The notes beneath the pieces were generated by a model that did not search any database, was not told the DNA's origin, and saw only the letters and a program-made list of their open reading frames with translations. From the NCBI GenBank assembly GCA_039621445.1, contig CP154956.1, positions 1,105,653 through 1,169,652 on the forward strand: a DNA stretch of 64,000 bases. The letters are read 5' to 3'. The number at the start of each line of letters is the position of its first letter. Within the stretch, counting starts at the first letter, position 1. Below, in pieces: positions 20,991 to 31,151 of this stretch. A program made the translations under genes and the position numbers. Source of the DNA: Euglena gracilis. Its lineage: Eukaryota > Euglenida > Euglenophyceae > Euglenales.

Positions 20991-22102
20991 CTCAAAACCT
21001 GACCGTCCGGGGGTCGAAAATGCCTCAGCTTTCAGTTTATCACTAGGGTAGGAAACATGTTCCCGCCCATGACTGTTCCATTTTGGCTTTTCGGCTTTCT
21101 TGGCACTTTTTGTTGCGGACCACCAGCTTTTTAGGCCGTGTTTCTCGGCTTTTCGGCGATTATGCCTTACACCTTTGGCTTTTTGGCTTTTTTTTGCCAG
21201 TAAATTTTGGTAATTCTACTTTTTAGCCGTATACTGCAGCTACTGTGCACTTTGAAGGACTTCCTTTTTCGGACGTGAAACATTCTGCGCATGACATACC
21301 GTTTTTCACCATGGCACGAGGCAGCAAGAAGATAGGATTTGGTCATGTGACTGAGTGGAGCAGGCTGAAGAATTTTCTGGCTTCTATTAATCAACGTTTT
21401 GGTGGTGCTTGGGGGCTCGCTGAGCACACTACAGGGCGTATGGTCCTCGTTGGCACCAAATGCAAGCCGTACGTGGAAGATGTGAAAAAAAAACGCAATC
21501 GACATGTGTTTTGAACGAATGTACTGTGGCATACGCGGACGTACAACACATGACGTGGCATTGGGAAGAACTGTTCCGTGGACGTGTGCTCAACTAAGTT
21601 GTGAGTATATGTTTTTTTGAAAACATTTTTGAAACAGGTGCAATTTTAGCATATTTTTGTTACCATTTTCTGGCAGAGTGGGTGGGTACCCCCCGAACCT
21701 CCCCCTTTTTTTATACCTCAATGGGTGGGTGTGTTGGTGCCGACGGGATGAAAAAATACTCTCATTGGAAACGAGATTGTTTAATTCCTTCCATCAAAGC
21801 TCTTGAAAAATAATGCATCTGTTGGATTTGTTTTTTCCAATTTGGAGAAATTTGCATCTTTACATTATTTTTTTCGCCCCCTACTCCCCTGGCCTTGGAA
21901 CACTTTAGGGTCATTTTTCAGTCCATGATTGTGTCGTTGGGACCTCGAAAATACACCAGGCACATATTTTTGTAGGTCCAGATTGCAAAAAAAAAGGTTG
22001 GTCTCCTTAAAAAAAGACCATGAGAAATCGTTTATCCCAATAGAGCAGGATTGATTTCCAGATTGATGCTTCTTCCAAAAAAAAAGGAAAAGTTAAGTTA
22101 AT

Positions 22103-22197
22103 GACCCATGATGGCCGTCATGACCCATAATGGCCATCATGACCCATGATAGCCATCATAACCCAGGATGGCCATCATGACCAACGATGGCCACCAT
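22103..22197. repeat. Minisatellite, five units of 19 bp
   Basis: Units start at 22,103, 22,122, 22,141, 22,160 and 22,179. The consensus GACCCATGATGGCCATCAT contains the 14-bp perfect palindrome ATGATGGCCATCAT. Units differ from each other at one to four positions. Confidence 0.95.
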
Positions 22198-22372
22198 GTG
22201 TGTGCAATGCATGTCTTTTTCTGTCCATTATGGTGGCGAGCCCCCTTATTCTGGACCCCTCTTTTTTTTCTCGTCTGAGAGCTGAACCAGAAATGGTGCA
22301 ATTCTGCCTGCAGGAACTGGATATATGCCCGATCAAGAGGTTTTGAGCTGCTGTTTTTCTAGAGCTTGTACT

Positions 22373-22438
22373 GCAGTCGTTGCAGAACAAAGTGGCGGAA
22401 GCACAGCAGTCCTTGCAGAACAAAGTGGCGAGGAAGAG
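22373..22438 (+). repeat. Tandem duplication, two units of 33 bp
   Basis: Units 22,373-22,405 and 22,406-22,438 share GCAGTC(G/C)TTGCAGAACAA and the following AGTGGCG. The length is a multiple of three, and the plus frame reads LQNKVAEAQQS then LQNKVARKSS, a heptad-like helix. Whether that frame is expressed is unknown. Confidence 0.8.
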
Positions 22439-22826
22439 CAGTGACAGCAACCCTTCCTCATTTGAGATGTCTCGCACTTTTGTCCCAGAACTCCGGAACA
22501 CTTCTGTCCTGCATTATTGTCGAGAACACTGGGAGAGTTTTTGTTGTCACGTTGAGAGTTGCTTTTCCATGTTAGTTGAGGGACAAATTCTGTTGGTAAA
22601 TACGTTCTCGGATCAGACGGGAAAAGCTAGGCCGTTAAAAAAAAGGACGAATCAAAGAAAATTGGCGTTTTTTTTTTAGCGACGTCCGCTGGGTATAAGA
22701 AGGGGTAACCTTAGTTTAAATGGAGAACCAGCTTTTGCGCCAGTGCTGCAGGGTGAACGGCTTTCCGGTCAAAAATACCTGGAGAAACGGCATCTTCGCC
22801 GTCCAGCATGGCTTTTAAGTCGTTTT

Positions 22827-23400
22827 TCACGGCATTTTCGCCGCCGGGATACGGCCGAAAAGTCGAAAAGCCGAAAAGCCGTGTTGAAAGAATTCGGGGC
22901 ACACGGGCAGGAACACGGTGCTTTGGGTTGTAGAAAAAGTTGTGGAAATGCGGGGGGACATCCTGGGTGACGTTACCGTGGGCACGTTTGGGGGTGTGGT
23001 GTGTGTGCGCGGGGTAGTGCAAAAACCGTGCGAAGGACAATCCACAACCAATCGCTGTTTCTGTAGGAGTTGAAAACCTGTTATGACATCTGATCCGCCG
23101 ATATTCGCCTCAAATGCTAAATTACCCAGAAATTTTTCGAACTGTGGGGTGTGTGTGGCGCTTCGCGACAATGGTGAGCACGACGTTCAAAAATTCATCC
23201 AAAGTCACCACCGCACATGGGGCAGTTGTCAGCGGTCATAATTTTGATGGGATTCTTGGCATGAACGAGGAGGGTGACGTTTACATGTCGTTTGCGCAAA
23301 AGAAGGAGGAATTGACACCCTGGGTCGACAAACATTTTTGCTTGCGCACAAAAACTTTGAGGTTTGATTTTCGCTTGGACCAAAAGTTTCATGGGTGGTA
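22827..23400 (-). pseudogene. B1 protease (retropepsin) remnant
   Basis: A minus frame at 23,392-23,195 reads AKMFVDPGCQFLLLLRKRHV, with Asp-Pro-Gly in the place of the retropepsin Asp-Thr-Gly. After frameshifts 23,171-22,827 reads GGSDVITGFQLLQKQRLVVD, the usual retropepsin C-terminal block (DVILGxxFL...LVID). A threonine/proline-rich tail follows. It sits between gag and pol as expected. Confidence 0.6.
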
Positions 23401-23654
23401 CGCAAAGCGAATGGTCGGGTTTAAAATTGTCGCGCCAACTTTTGCATTACCCTTCGCTGACGTTACTCAACGTTACAAGAAAACAAATTGCGCGCAGAGC
23501 GGGGGAACCGAAAATTTTGCTGGTACCGACGACAACGACCGATTGGCAGGGCGGCAGTGGTGATCAGTTCCTACCTCCATCTCTTCATCAGCCCAGAGGT
23601 CCGTATTTTCAGACCTCGGGGTCCCCTACTTTATATCGGAGTTGGCCTTTTGGT

Positions 23655-25020
23655 CTAAGGTGGATTTCCTAGACTAATTGGCGCGTATCGCGCGAATAGC
23701 ATTCCTGTATTCCGTCCACACATCCTTGGTGCTCTCATCCCCCTCCCTGCCTGAATACAGGCATGTTTCATCCATACATTATATTTTGAAACCCACCCCC
23801 TGCCTATTGGCAGAGTTAGTATTTGACTCGCGACGACCATGACCAGGGCGTGGAGAACGGGAACAGGGGCACTTGGATGAGTGGTGGTCTTTACCCCCAC
23901 AAAGTGAACAACTGTTTCGCGGCAACTGTTTTGGCATCTTCGCGTCGTGCAAAGCAGGTGTCGGATCCGGGGGTCAGATCACAAAGAGGACGATCCACTT
24001 CGTGACCGAGATCGCGAAGAATCGCGATTTGCCTCCGGATTGCTGTCAGGAGGGCCGGGGGACCGACCTCGCGGTCTGAAACCGCGTCGCTATTGTGGTG
24101 AGGTCAACGTGAACGAGGTCTACCACCACCAGATCGGCATCCCGACCGCAGATCGCGAAGAACTGGAATTTCAGAAGGGAGTGATCTCAGGGCTCTTACT
24201 GCTGATTCGTGCTTGGGGGTTTGGGACATTAGCGCGACACTTGACTCGATTGGTTGCACAAAAAGCACACTTACTCCGAAAGTGAATTGGAAGAGCGCGA
24301 ATAGCGCGGTCTGGATTTCCATTTTTGTGCATTTGTGGTTTGAGAGCGTATAACCCGTTTTGGAGTCACTCGATGGTAATTTTGTAGTAGTCCGTTGGAC
24401 TGCATTGACTGGAGCAGTGGGTACACCAGCGGTAAGGTGGTGGTGATACGCCGATTCAATATGTACCAGCACTTGTGATGACTTCATTTGCTTGGAAACA
24501 TACTTGCGTCTCTCATCGAGAGTCAAAGTCTGTCCCGCGAGTTCCTCGTTGTGGATTTCGTTGATGAGGTTGGGGATGTAGTGCAGTAACACTGCATCAA
24601 GTTATTCTTTGATTTGCGTTTCCCCTAACTGATGAACCTCAGCTGAAAAGCCAAGCCACTTGGAGTACGACAAGGCTATCGCCTTTTATTTGCGTTCCGA
24701 GGAAGCAGATTGTCGCCATTTGTTTTCCAGACTGAAACTGGAAACCATACTGGAGCATGATGAAGCTTATTGCTTAACCAAGTCTTCAAAAGAAATGCGC
24801 CCGCGCATGACCACTTGCCTGGAGCGTTCTTTTTCTTCCCTTGGCAGGCAATACAAAAACTCTGTCATGAGTACCTCCGGGTTTCTTTCTAGGGTTGGTC
24901 CCTTCAAATCCCGATAGTTTTCCCAGTCACCAAAAAAATGTTTCAATGTGGTGGAGTCACCATTCCATTGGGGCTACAACTTATTCGCGGTCGCGGTGCT
25001 GCCCTTGAAATCTTTCTGAG
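23655..25020 (-). pseudogene. gag: B1 gag (capsid and nucleocapsid)
   Basis: On the minus strand the start (25,010-24,660) corresponds in shifting frames to QKDFKG...PQWDGD...FFRDWE of B2 gag. The frame 24,592-24,104 reads INEIHNEELAGQTLTLDERR, then KYVSKQMKSSQVLVHIESAY, matching B2 at 28,930-29,050. The CCHC knuckle survives only as CFLCNQSSQVSR, stop, C: the zinc-binding histidine is glutamine and a stop precedes the last cysteine. Confidence 0.75.
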
Positions 25021-25254
25021 AAAGCCGTGGCCCCTCGGTGGTTTTCATGGGGGGTGGACCCGGGCGCGATGTCGCACCGTGTGTGGGTCATCCGGTTGCA
25101 CCAAGTGCGTTGTTCGGTAAGTTTTGTGAATGAGCATGAAACATGTTACTTTGTGTACGATAGGTACCATGCAAATTTGGGGCATCGCGAATGCGCGAAT
25201 GGTGATGCGCTTGTTCATGTGCGGGTGATGTGTCACATGGTTGCACGGTTGGTG
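25021..25254 (-). pseudogene. B1 ORF1 C-terminal end, cut by B2
   Basis: The minus frame 25,236-25,045 (MPQICMVPIVHKVTCFMLIH) resembles ENMAILPSLHQEIHHSMLVR near the end of B2 ORF1. It continues at 42,350 on the other side of the B2 insertion. Similarity is weak, but order and the interrupting insertion support it. Confidence 0.4.
25250..25254. repeat. Probable target site duplication of B2, left copy
   Basis: TGGTG directly precedes the TGTGTACC start of the 5' LTR. The same five bases follow the 3' LTR at 42,350-42,354. Because the primer binding site also begins TGGT, the LTR end is slightly ambiguous. Confidence 0.7.
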
Positions 25255-25562
25255 TGTGTACCAGGCGTATGCTTCTGTCCCCTTCCGTTGAGGAAGTTAG
25301 GATGGAAGCAGATCCTATTAGGATTTCCTAATGGGTGCCCCTTCTCTCTCCACAGGTGGTATTCTGTTTGTCTTTCCTTTTCTCCGGACCGGAATTGGCT
25401 ATCCAGTCCGTCCTCCCTGCATTGCTCCGTGCTTTGCTTCTTGGGAAGTGGGAAAAGGGTTTTCACTGTTTTTCTGATTTTCAGTTCCCAAGTAGGTGCG
25501 CCAAGGCGAAAGCGAAGGCTTTTGGGAATTGGGAAAGGGGAATTGGGAATCAGACGTACACT
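25255..25562 (+). repeat. 5' LTR of B2
   Basis: It starts TGTGTACCAGGCGTATGC and ends GACGTACACT. The same LTR recurs at 42,042-42,349, 62,714-63,032 and 63,753 to the window end. It contains a perfect hairpin ATTAGGATTTCCTAAT (7-bp stem) near 25,318-25,333 and a pyrimidine tract with CAG|GT (TTCTCTCTCCACAGGT). Confidence 0.9.
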
Positions 25563-25589
25563 TGGTAACAGATTAGGTCACGATCCTAC
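25563..25589 (+). promoter_or_regulatory. Primer binding site of B2, first copy
   Basis: TGGTAACAGATTAGGTCACG followed by ATCCTAC starts directly after the LTR. It is a slightly altered copy of the second site at 25,633. The pattern TGGTA.CAGA...GGTTCGATCC is what one expects for the complement of the 3' end of a eukaryotic initiator tRNA-Met, whose T loop is AUCGAAA. The tRNA assignment is inference. Confidence 0.6.
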
Positions 25590-25846
25590 ACATACAGCCC
25601 ATACAGAAAGAAAGGCTACCAGGTATTACACTTGGTAGCAGATTGGTTCGATCCTACGCTGACTGGCAGCGGAGGGCCCCTGCACCGTTATTACACGGTC
25701 GCAGCGTCAGGTCCCGGCTTCTAGTCAACGTCTAAGCAGACGAGCAGGCTCCGGAAGGCTCTGTACGGTATTACCCGTTACAGCCCCTCTGGTGCCAGCA
25801 CAACTGCTTAGTTTTGTGGGTTTTTGCTGTTTTTGTCATCAGAAAG
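25590..25846 (+). other. B2 leader
   Basis: About 260 bases between the first primer binding site and the ORF1 start codon, including the second primer site. It is nearly identical in B4 (63,060-63,311). It contains short inverted strings (CCGTTATTACACGG, CGTCTAAGCAGACG) that could form hairpins, as expected for a packaging or dimerisation region. No frame is evident. Confidence 0.6.
25633..25657 (+). promoter_or_regulatory. Primer binding site of B2, second copy
   Basis: TGGTAGCAGATTGGTTCGAT followed by CCTAC, preceded like the first site by TACACT. The two sites are 70 bases apart. The same pair is present in B4 at 63,033 and near 63,101. Confidence 0.55.
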
Positions 25847-28434
25847 ATGCAAAGCACAGGCCCCAACCATCAATTCAATTATGCCTTATTACAGGCATCA
25901 TTGCAAGACATTGACCAAGAAAATGGGGATTGGAAGCTTTTATGTGAAAGTGCTTCCAGTTCCCACGCCGATGAGGCACAATTGATTCAATTGTCACAAT
26001 TGCAACACTTGTCATCATTGACAGTGGTCGGCGATGAGCCCTCCACATCATTGGCTTCAGAGGCTAATGTGGCCTCTTCCGCATTCACCTTGCCACAACG
26101 GGGGTATTTGCCTCTGTCTGCGGCAATGGTGCAGCTGCACACACCGGAGAGACCCGTGGTGATTCCGCCACCGGGCTTCTCTGGTGTTGGTGGGTTGGAA
26201 ACCCCGTGTTTCTTTCAACCACCACCCGCTCTTCCACCGGCAAGCCCTTACAGAGCTTTGCCACCACCACCCGATATCGGGTGCTATCCCGCACTACTTG
26301 GCAACCGGAGACTCGCCTCGTGGTGCCGGAATTCTCCGGTACATCCCAACCCATGGATGACTATGGGAAGGGCACTGGTGAGGTCCTCACTGCTGAGGAT
26401 GTGCAGGATATTGTTGCTCGGCTTCCAGGGGATCACCCCCTTGTGAGGCAGTTCAATCATATGCAACAATGCGTTGCAGAGTGTGCAACCGCATTGAACA
26501 AAGTGCTTCAATTTGATGAGGACAACCAGAAACATGTCTTCACCAAGCTGGAACACTGCTGGAATTACTTGCAGGAAGTTGGCAGATATTGCCAGAGGAA
26601 TTTCGAAAGTGCGGGTATTGACCTTGCAAACTTTCGGGAAACCTTTGACAGAATATGCCAACAGCTCCCGCAAAACTTCCGGCAAATTAGTGAATGCATG
26701 CATGAAGCGGAAACGCGGAATGACGCCAAGTTTCTGCACTTGCATGGATCACTACAACAGTTATCGGGACAAATGGAGTCCTGTTCATCTGCGTTGTTGC
26801 ATTTGCAACAACAGTTGCATGCACGAGATTCCTCGTCTGCAACATCCAGCAGTGGTGGATTTGTGTCTATGGACCATTTCACCACATTGTCCGCAACTTT
26901 CCATGAATCGTAACACCGCATTATGCAGTTGTGCGATGAAACGGAAAAGTTTAGGCAATTCCAGTCACAAGCCAACGAGAATTTTGCTCCCCACACGTAT
27001 GTGCGGCAGTTGGAGGAGCGACTTTCCCGTTTGGAGCAGAAAAACTGCTATTGTGACGCGAATCGGGTTGGATTATCCAATCTGAGCGCGAAAGTCGCGG
27101 AAATGGCACAATGGCAGGATTCCCTGCAGTTGCAGTTGCAATCCGACATTGGCGGGATTAACTCGGCCATTGCGGGTTTGCAACAAAGCTACTCCGCACT
27201 TTCCCACCGAGTTCCGGACATTAGCGGTATTCAGACTGCTATTGGGGAACTCCAGACCCGGTATGCATCGGTGTCTACCAAAGTAACGGAAATGCAGTCT
27301 CTACCTGCAGGTTCCAGTTCTCGAATTACCGAGAACCCTGATTTCAAGGCATTTTATGACAAAATGCTCACTAACAATCAGGAAACCTTGCAAGATTTCT
27401 GCAACAGCCTATTACGGCTTGAGGAATCGGTGAATCGGAATGCCCGATCCACGCAAAGTGATATTACCAGGTTGGATGAGCGAATTTCCGCGTTGGTGGA
27501 TAAGCCACAACCCGGAAATTTGCCCGTGGGTACCACAACCGCGTTGTCGGATGCCCCTGCACCGGTTGCACCCACCACCACACCAACCAAGGTGACATCA
27601 CCTTTGCAGATTCTCTCAAATGCTGTAAAAGCATTAATGGGACAACTCCAATTATTGGATAAGTCTCACGGGAAACTTGTCCAAGATGTTACCGGAATTT
27701 CCGAAAGGATTCCACACTTGGATGACTTTTCCCGTTACCGCAAGCGTATTCGCGCTTTGGAGGATGAAGTTGACCGTATTTGCGGCCAACTCCAACTCGT
27801 TGAGCATTTGGAGCAAAGTGTGCATGACTTGTCTGTGGGTTTGGATAATGTGTCCAACCAACAGCGGGTTTCACACCGAAATTCGGCAGTATGCATTGCC
27901 GATGATGCGCCAAATGTTCCAGAGTCGCGTTTTCATAACCCGGCTCTGGGTGCACATGCACCACCACCACCCGTGTCCCGAGTGTCACAATCCGCGATTC
28001 CGCGAATTGTGCCACCATTGGCCTTGTCCACAACCCAAACCCAGTTTTCGGATGAATATCCCATTACGGGAACCGAATTCGCGGAAAACATGGCGATTCT
28101 GCCAAGTCTCCACCAAGAAATCCATCATTCCATGCTTGTGCGTGGAATGAGCCAAACCCGTACACCGGGAGTGGGTCACATGTTGCATGCGCGACATACC
28201 CCCACACCGGAGAGTCTCCCTATTACGGGTGACCAACAGGGTTTGCGACCGGATTTCCGGTACCAGGATTCACCTTCACCAGAAATTTCGCGATTCCGAC
28301 AAGAATCCGGAAAGGATACGCTTGGTGCTCGAGCGTACCCGGGCCCGAATCCACGGAATACCACCGACGCTTGTTTTCCCCCACTCCTTTCTATTCTGTT
28401 TTGTGTCACTTTTTGTTTTGCCGAAGCCAGCTGA
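25847..28434 (+). pseudogene. B2 ORF1: coiled-coil protein upstream of gag
   Basis: The start ATG 25,847 (MQSTGPNHQFNYALLQASLQ) is shared with B4. The first 140 residues end in a proline-rich stretch. Around 26,280 the frame changes, and at 26,911 a TAA lies in frame between two long open parts (to 26,910 and 26,923-28,434). The body is helical with repeated heptad-like blocks (LQQSYSALSHRVPDISGIQT, AIGELQTRYASVSTKVTEMQ, later RIRALEDEVDRICGQLQLVE). The end is proline/serine-rich. It has no capsid, knuckle or enzyme motif. A separate frame before gag is reminiscent of ORF1 of plant Ogre elements. Function unknown, presumably structural or RNA-binding. Confidence 0.75.
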
Positions 28435-28445
28435 ATACCACCTGA

Positions 28446-29726
28446 GGGCCAAACGGTTTTTCAGCTAATTTGTTTCAGAAAGACTTCAAGGGCACCATCG
28501 CAATCGCGAATAAGGTGAAACCCCAGTGGGACGGTGATCCAACCACATGGAGACAGTTTTTCCGGGACTGGGAGTACTACTGGGCATTGAAAGGGCCAAC
28601 CCAGGACACAAACCCGGAGGTGATCAAGATGGAATTCATCGATTGCCTCCCTAGGGATGAAAAGGAGCGCGCGCGACAACTCGTCATTCGCTACCGCGTT
28701 TCCTTTGATGACCTGGTGGAGCAATACGCTTCCACCAGTTCAAGTTTGGTCGCTAGGATTACCCTGGAGACCAAGTGGCGGCAATGCGCCCCACCCGATC
28801 GCAAATGGAAGTCCATTGACCTTTGGTATGCCAAATGGTTAGGACTTGCCGCTGAAGTGGATGAACTCAGTGAAAAGCAAATGCGCGAACAGTTTGACGC
28901 TGTTCTCATGCATTTCACGCCTAGCCTCATCAAGGATATCCATCGTGAGGAGTTGGCGGGTAATGCAATGACTCTTGACCAACGCTGGAACTACGTTTCC
29001 AAGCAATTGAAGCTATCACAGCTTCTTGGTCAGATTCAATCCGCGTATACCGCACACCCAACCGCTGGATTACCGGCTGGTTCGGTGAACGCATTGCAAA
29101 AATCACCGGTTTCACCCGCTTCACCCACCACGGGATCGAAAACGCGATACCCGCGTTCTTCGGACCAAGCCACGGATAAAGTGTGCTTTTTGTGCAACAA
29201 ATCGGGACATATGTCTCGGGAATGTCCTAACCCTGAAGCGCGAAAGCGTATTCAGAGTCCGCGAGGCTCGACCTCATCACGAGGTTCGGGTTCCTCCGCG
29301 TTTTCACGCCAATCGGGCAATTCACGGTCATCGGGTCCCCGTTCCGGTGGTATTAGCCCCCGGATCCCGTTCCGCGATGAGCGGAAACACGGTACCCCTC
29401 GGGGTAGGTCACCCGGTGCCCCGGCCAAGAAGCGTGATTCTCATCGCGAGACATCGCGATCGCGTTCGCGAAGCGGATCATCTTCTTCGCGATCCTCATC
29501 GGGAAAACCCCGATACACCGGTCATGGTCGACGGGATACCGGTCACCACGACGGTTTGACGGGAAATCTGAAAACCGATCCCCCCGTTCACAAGTATCGC
29601 GACCCAAATCTCGGTGTTCGCTTTGTGGATCGAGTGATCACCACTCATCCAAATGTCCGCGTTCTCGTTCTCCCCGCCCTGGCCAGGCCAACGTCATCGC
29701 GGTATGAATCGCGGTTACAAGTGTAA
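28446..29726 (+). CDS. gag: B2 gag: capsid, CCHC knuckle and arginine/serine-rich tail
   Basis: The frame is open from 28,446 and lacks an early ATG (first ATG 28,629), so expression may need fusion or splicing; a TTTGTTTCAG acceptor-like string lies at 28,469-28,478. Residues from 28,500 (PQWDGDPTTWRQFFRDWEYY) to 29,060 are the helical Ty3/gypsy capsid. The zinc knuckle is CFLCNKSGHMSREC (29,187-29,228). The last 150 residues are rich in Ser, Arg and Gly with RS dipeptides (SRSRSRSGSSSSRSSSG), like splicing-factor RS domains. It is uninterrupted, which fits a recent insertion. Confidence 0.88.
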   Translation, partial: GPNGFSANLFQKDFKGTIAIANKVKPQWDGDPTTWRQFFRDWEYYWALKGPTQDTNPEVIKMEFIDCLPRDEKERARQLVIRYRVSFDDLVEQYASTSSSLVARITLETKWRQCAPPDRKWKSIDLWYAKWLGLAAEVDELSEKQMREQFDAVLMHFTPSLIKDIHREELAGNAMTLDQRWNYVSKQLKLSQLLGQIQSAYTAHPTAGLPAGSVNALQKSPVSPASPTTGSKTRYPRSSDQATDKVCFLCNKSGHMSRECPNPEARKRIQSPRGSTSSRGSGSSAFSRQSGNSRSSGPRSGGISPRIPFRDERKHGTPRGRSPGAPAKKRDSHRETSRSRSRSGSSSSRSSSGKPRYTGHGRRDTGHHDGLTGNLKTDPPVHKYRDPNLGVRFVDRVITTHPNVRVLVLPALARPTSSRYESRLQV

Positions 29727-30541
29727 CTCCTCCAACCGCCATAAAGTCGCTTTCAAGATATCTGGTTTGGAGGGTGACACCCCGGCTTCGGGCACGGAGG
29801 GGGATGAGACCACGGATGGCGAAGGGGTCGGAAGAGATAGTACGAATGTTCGTGGAAGAACTAGAATGGAGGAGTGGGAGGCGAAGGGAGCTTAGGGGTG
29901 GGGGACAGTCTGCAGGATGGTTGTAAGTTCGTCGTATTGCGGATTTCTGATTAGAGGAGGTGGCGGTAACTGATTTCGACGAGGGACCCGATTTTCGACG
30001 GGCCCGCATGGCGGTGCGCAGTTTTAAATCCGGTTATACCTTAAAAGGACCATAAGTTCGGACATGGAACCGTTTCAGGACCCTGGAGTAGAGGGGAGCC
30101 CGAGGTTTGCAAGGGCACGGACCTCTGTTCTAAGAAAAAAATATAACAAAAGATGGAGGTAGGACCTGATCAACCTTGCCTGCCATCCCTGCCCATCTGC
30201 CTTCCTGGTCGGTACGACCCCCGAGAAAATTTCGGGGCCTCCCACCCCCCCACTCCAACTTTCCGCTCGTAATGTTTGTGCAAAAGTAAAGGAAAAGGGT
30301 TCATGGGGGGGGAAAGAAAGCTGGCAAGGGTTGTGGGGTGTTGGGTGGGGTGTGGGGTGGTCGGTGTCTTCCATGTGGAGTGTGTAGGGGGGGGGTGGGT
30401 GGTGGGGGGGGTTGTGTGTGGGGTGGGGTGTGTGTGGGGGGGTGTGGGGGGTTTGTGTGTGGGTGGTGGGTGAGCTGAGTGGGTGGTGTGGGGTGTGGGG
30501 TATTTTCGCCAGGCCGACCCTTCACTTGGCTTACCCCCCCA
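29727..30541 (+). other. B2 region between gag and protease, with a G/T-rich block
   Basis: A plus frame at 29,653-29,895 gives an acidic, glycine-rich sequence and may be the protease linker. From about 30,300 to 30,505 the strand consists almost only of G and T with runs such as GGGGTGGGG and GGGGGGG, a strong candidate for G-quadruplexes. Its complement reads as Pro/Thr/His repeats, which I take as an artefact of composition. Confidence 0.5.
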
Positions 30542-31062
30542 TGGAAACTTTGGTCCAAGCGGAAAATCAAAATCCAAAAATTTTTGTGCCAAAAAGGTCA
30601 AATTATCTCACTTGACACTGGTGGTCCGCATTGATTGCACTACTTTTCGGTTTTGGGGTTGAGACCACCCCACTACCCCCTTGTTATGGTGCAAAGCCAA
30701 GAAGCCGATCAAAATTAGACGGAGCTGACAACACCCCATGTGACAACAACCCCCATGTGGCGGTGGTGACTTGGGGATGCTTTTGGGACAGTAATGTCCC
30801 TACCCCTCAAATCCCCAAGCACCAATCACTAAACCCCCCCCAACCGCAACATTTTCGGGTAAAGTGGTTGATGAATCCGGAATCCATGGTTTAGACGTAA
30901 TTCTGGGTTACACCTTTTACCGTCCAAGCATTAGGCTGGTAGTGATTGCCCAACTCCCACGGTTTGCGCACATCACCGCTCTCCTCATTGCCCCCAAAAA
31001 ACCTCATCACCCTAGTGGCTGGCGTCAACCGCCGATAGCCACCAATTTTTCCACACCGTTTT
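30542..31062 (+). pseudogene. B2 protease (retropepsin), frameshifted
   Basis: One frame reads KGQIISLDTGGPH with the catalytic Asp-Thr-Gly (Asp codon 30,614-30,616) and stops at 30,632. The C-terminal half appears in another frame as SGIHGLDVILGYTFYRPSIR (30,873-30,935), the retropepsin block around the second strand pair. So at least one stop and one frameshift separate the two halves. Confidence 0.6.
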
Positions 31063-31151
31063 GAAAACTTTTACCCCGTTACCAACCCCACACCAACCAA
31101 CGTTTTCCACACCGGGTTGTACTGTACCGAGAAAGTTCACCCCCCTGCCCA

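Larger units (their letters stand above)
21050..22700. other. Extra segment between protease and RT of B1
   Basis: B2 passes from protease to RT within about 100 bases; B1 has about 1.7 kb more here. The segment has low-complexity CGGCTTTTCGGC-like strings near both ends (21,085-21,150 and, in the opposite orientation, 22,850-22,890), a five-unit 19-bp repeat and a two-unit 33-bp repeat. A plus frame at 22,380-22,679 contains LQNKVAEAQQS repeats. I recognise no domain. It may be an inserted element with decayed ends. Confidence 0.35.

Noticed and set aside
22103-22197. CRISPR-like array
   Set aside because: Units are contiguous without spacers, and the context is a eukaryotic retroelement.
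25633-25660. tRNA-like gene fragment with a B-box-like GGTTCGATCC
   Set aside because: It lies where a primer binding site is expected and no tRNA cloverleaf can be drawn around it; the complement of initiator tRNA explains the match.
30170-30601. Minus-strand Pro/Thr/His-rich frames
   Set aside because: They arise from the G/T-rich low-complexity block of the plus strand, not from a gene.
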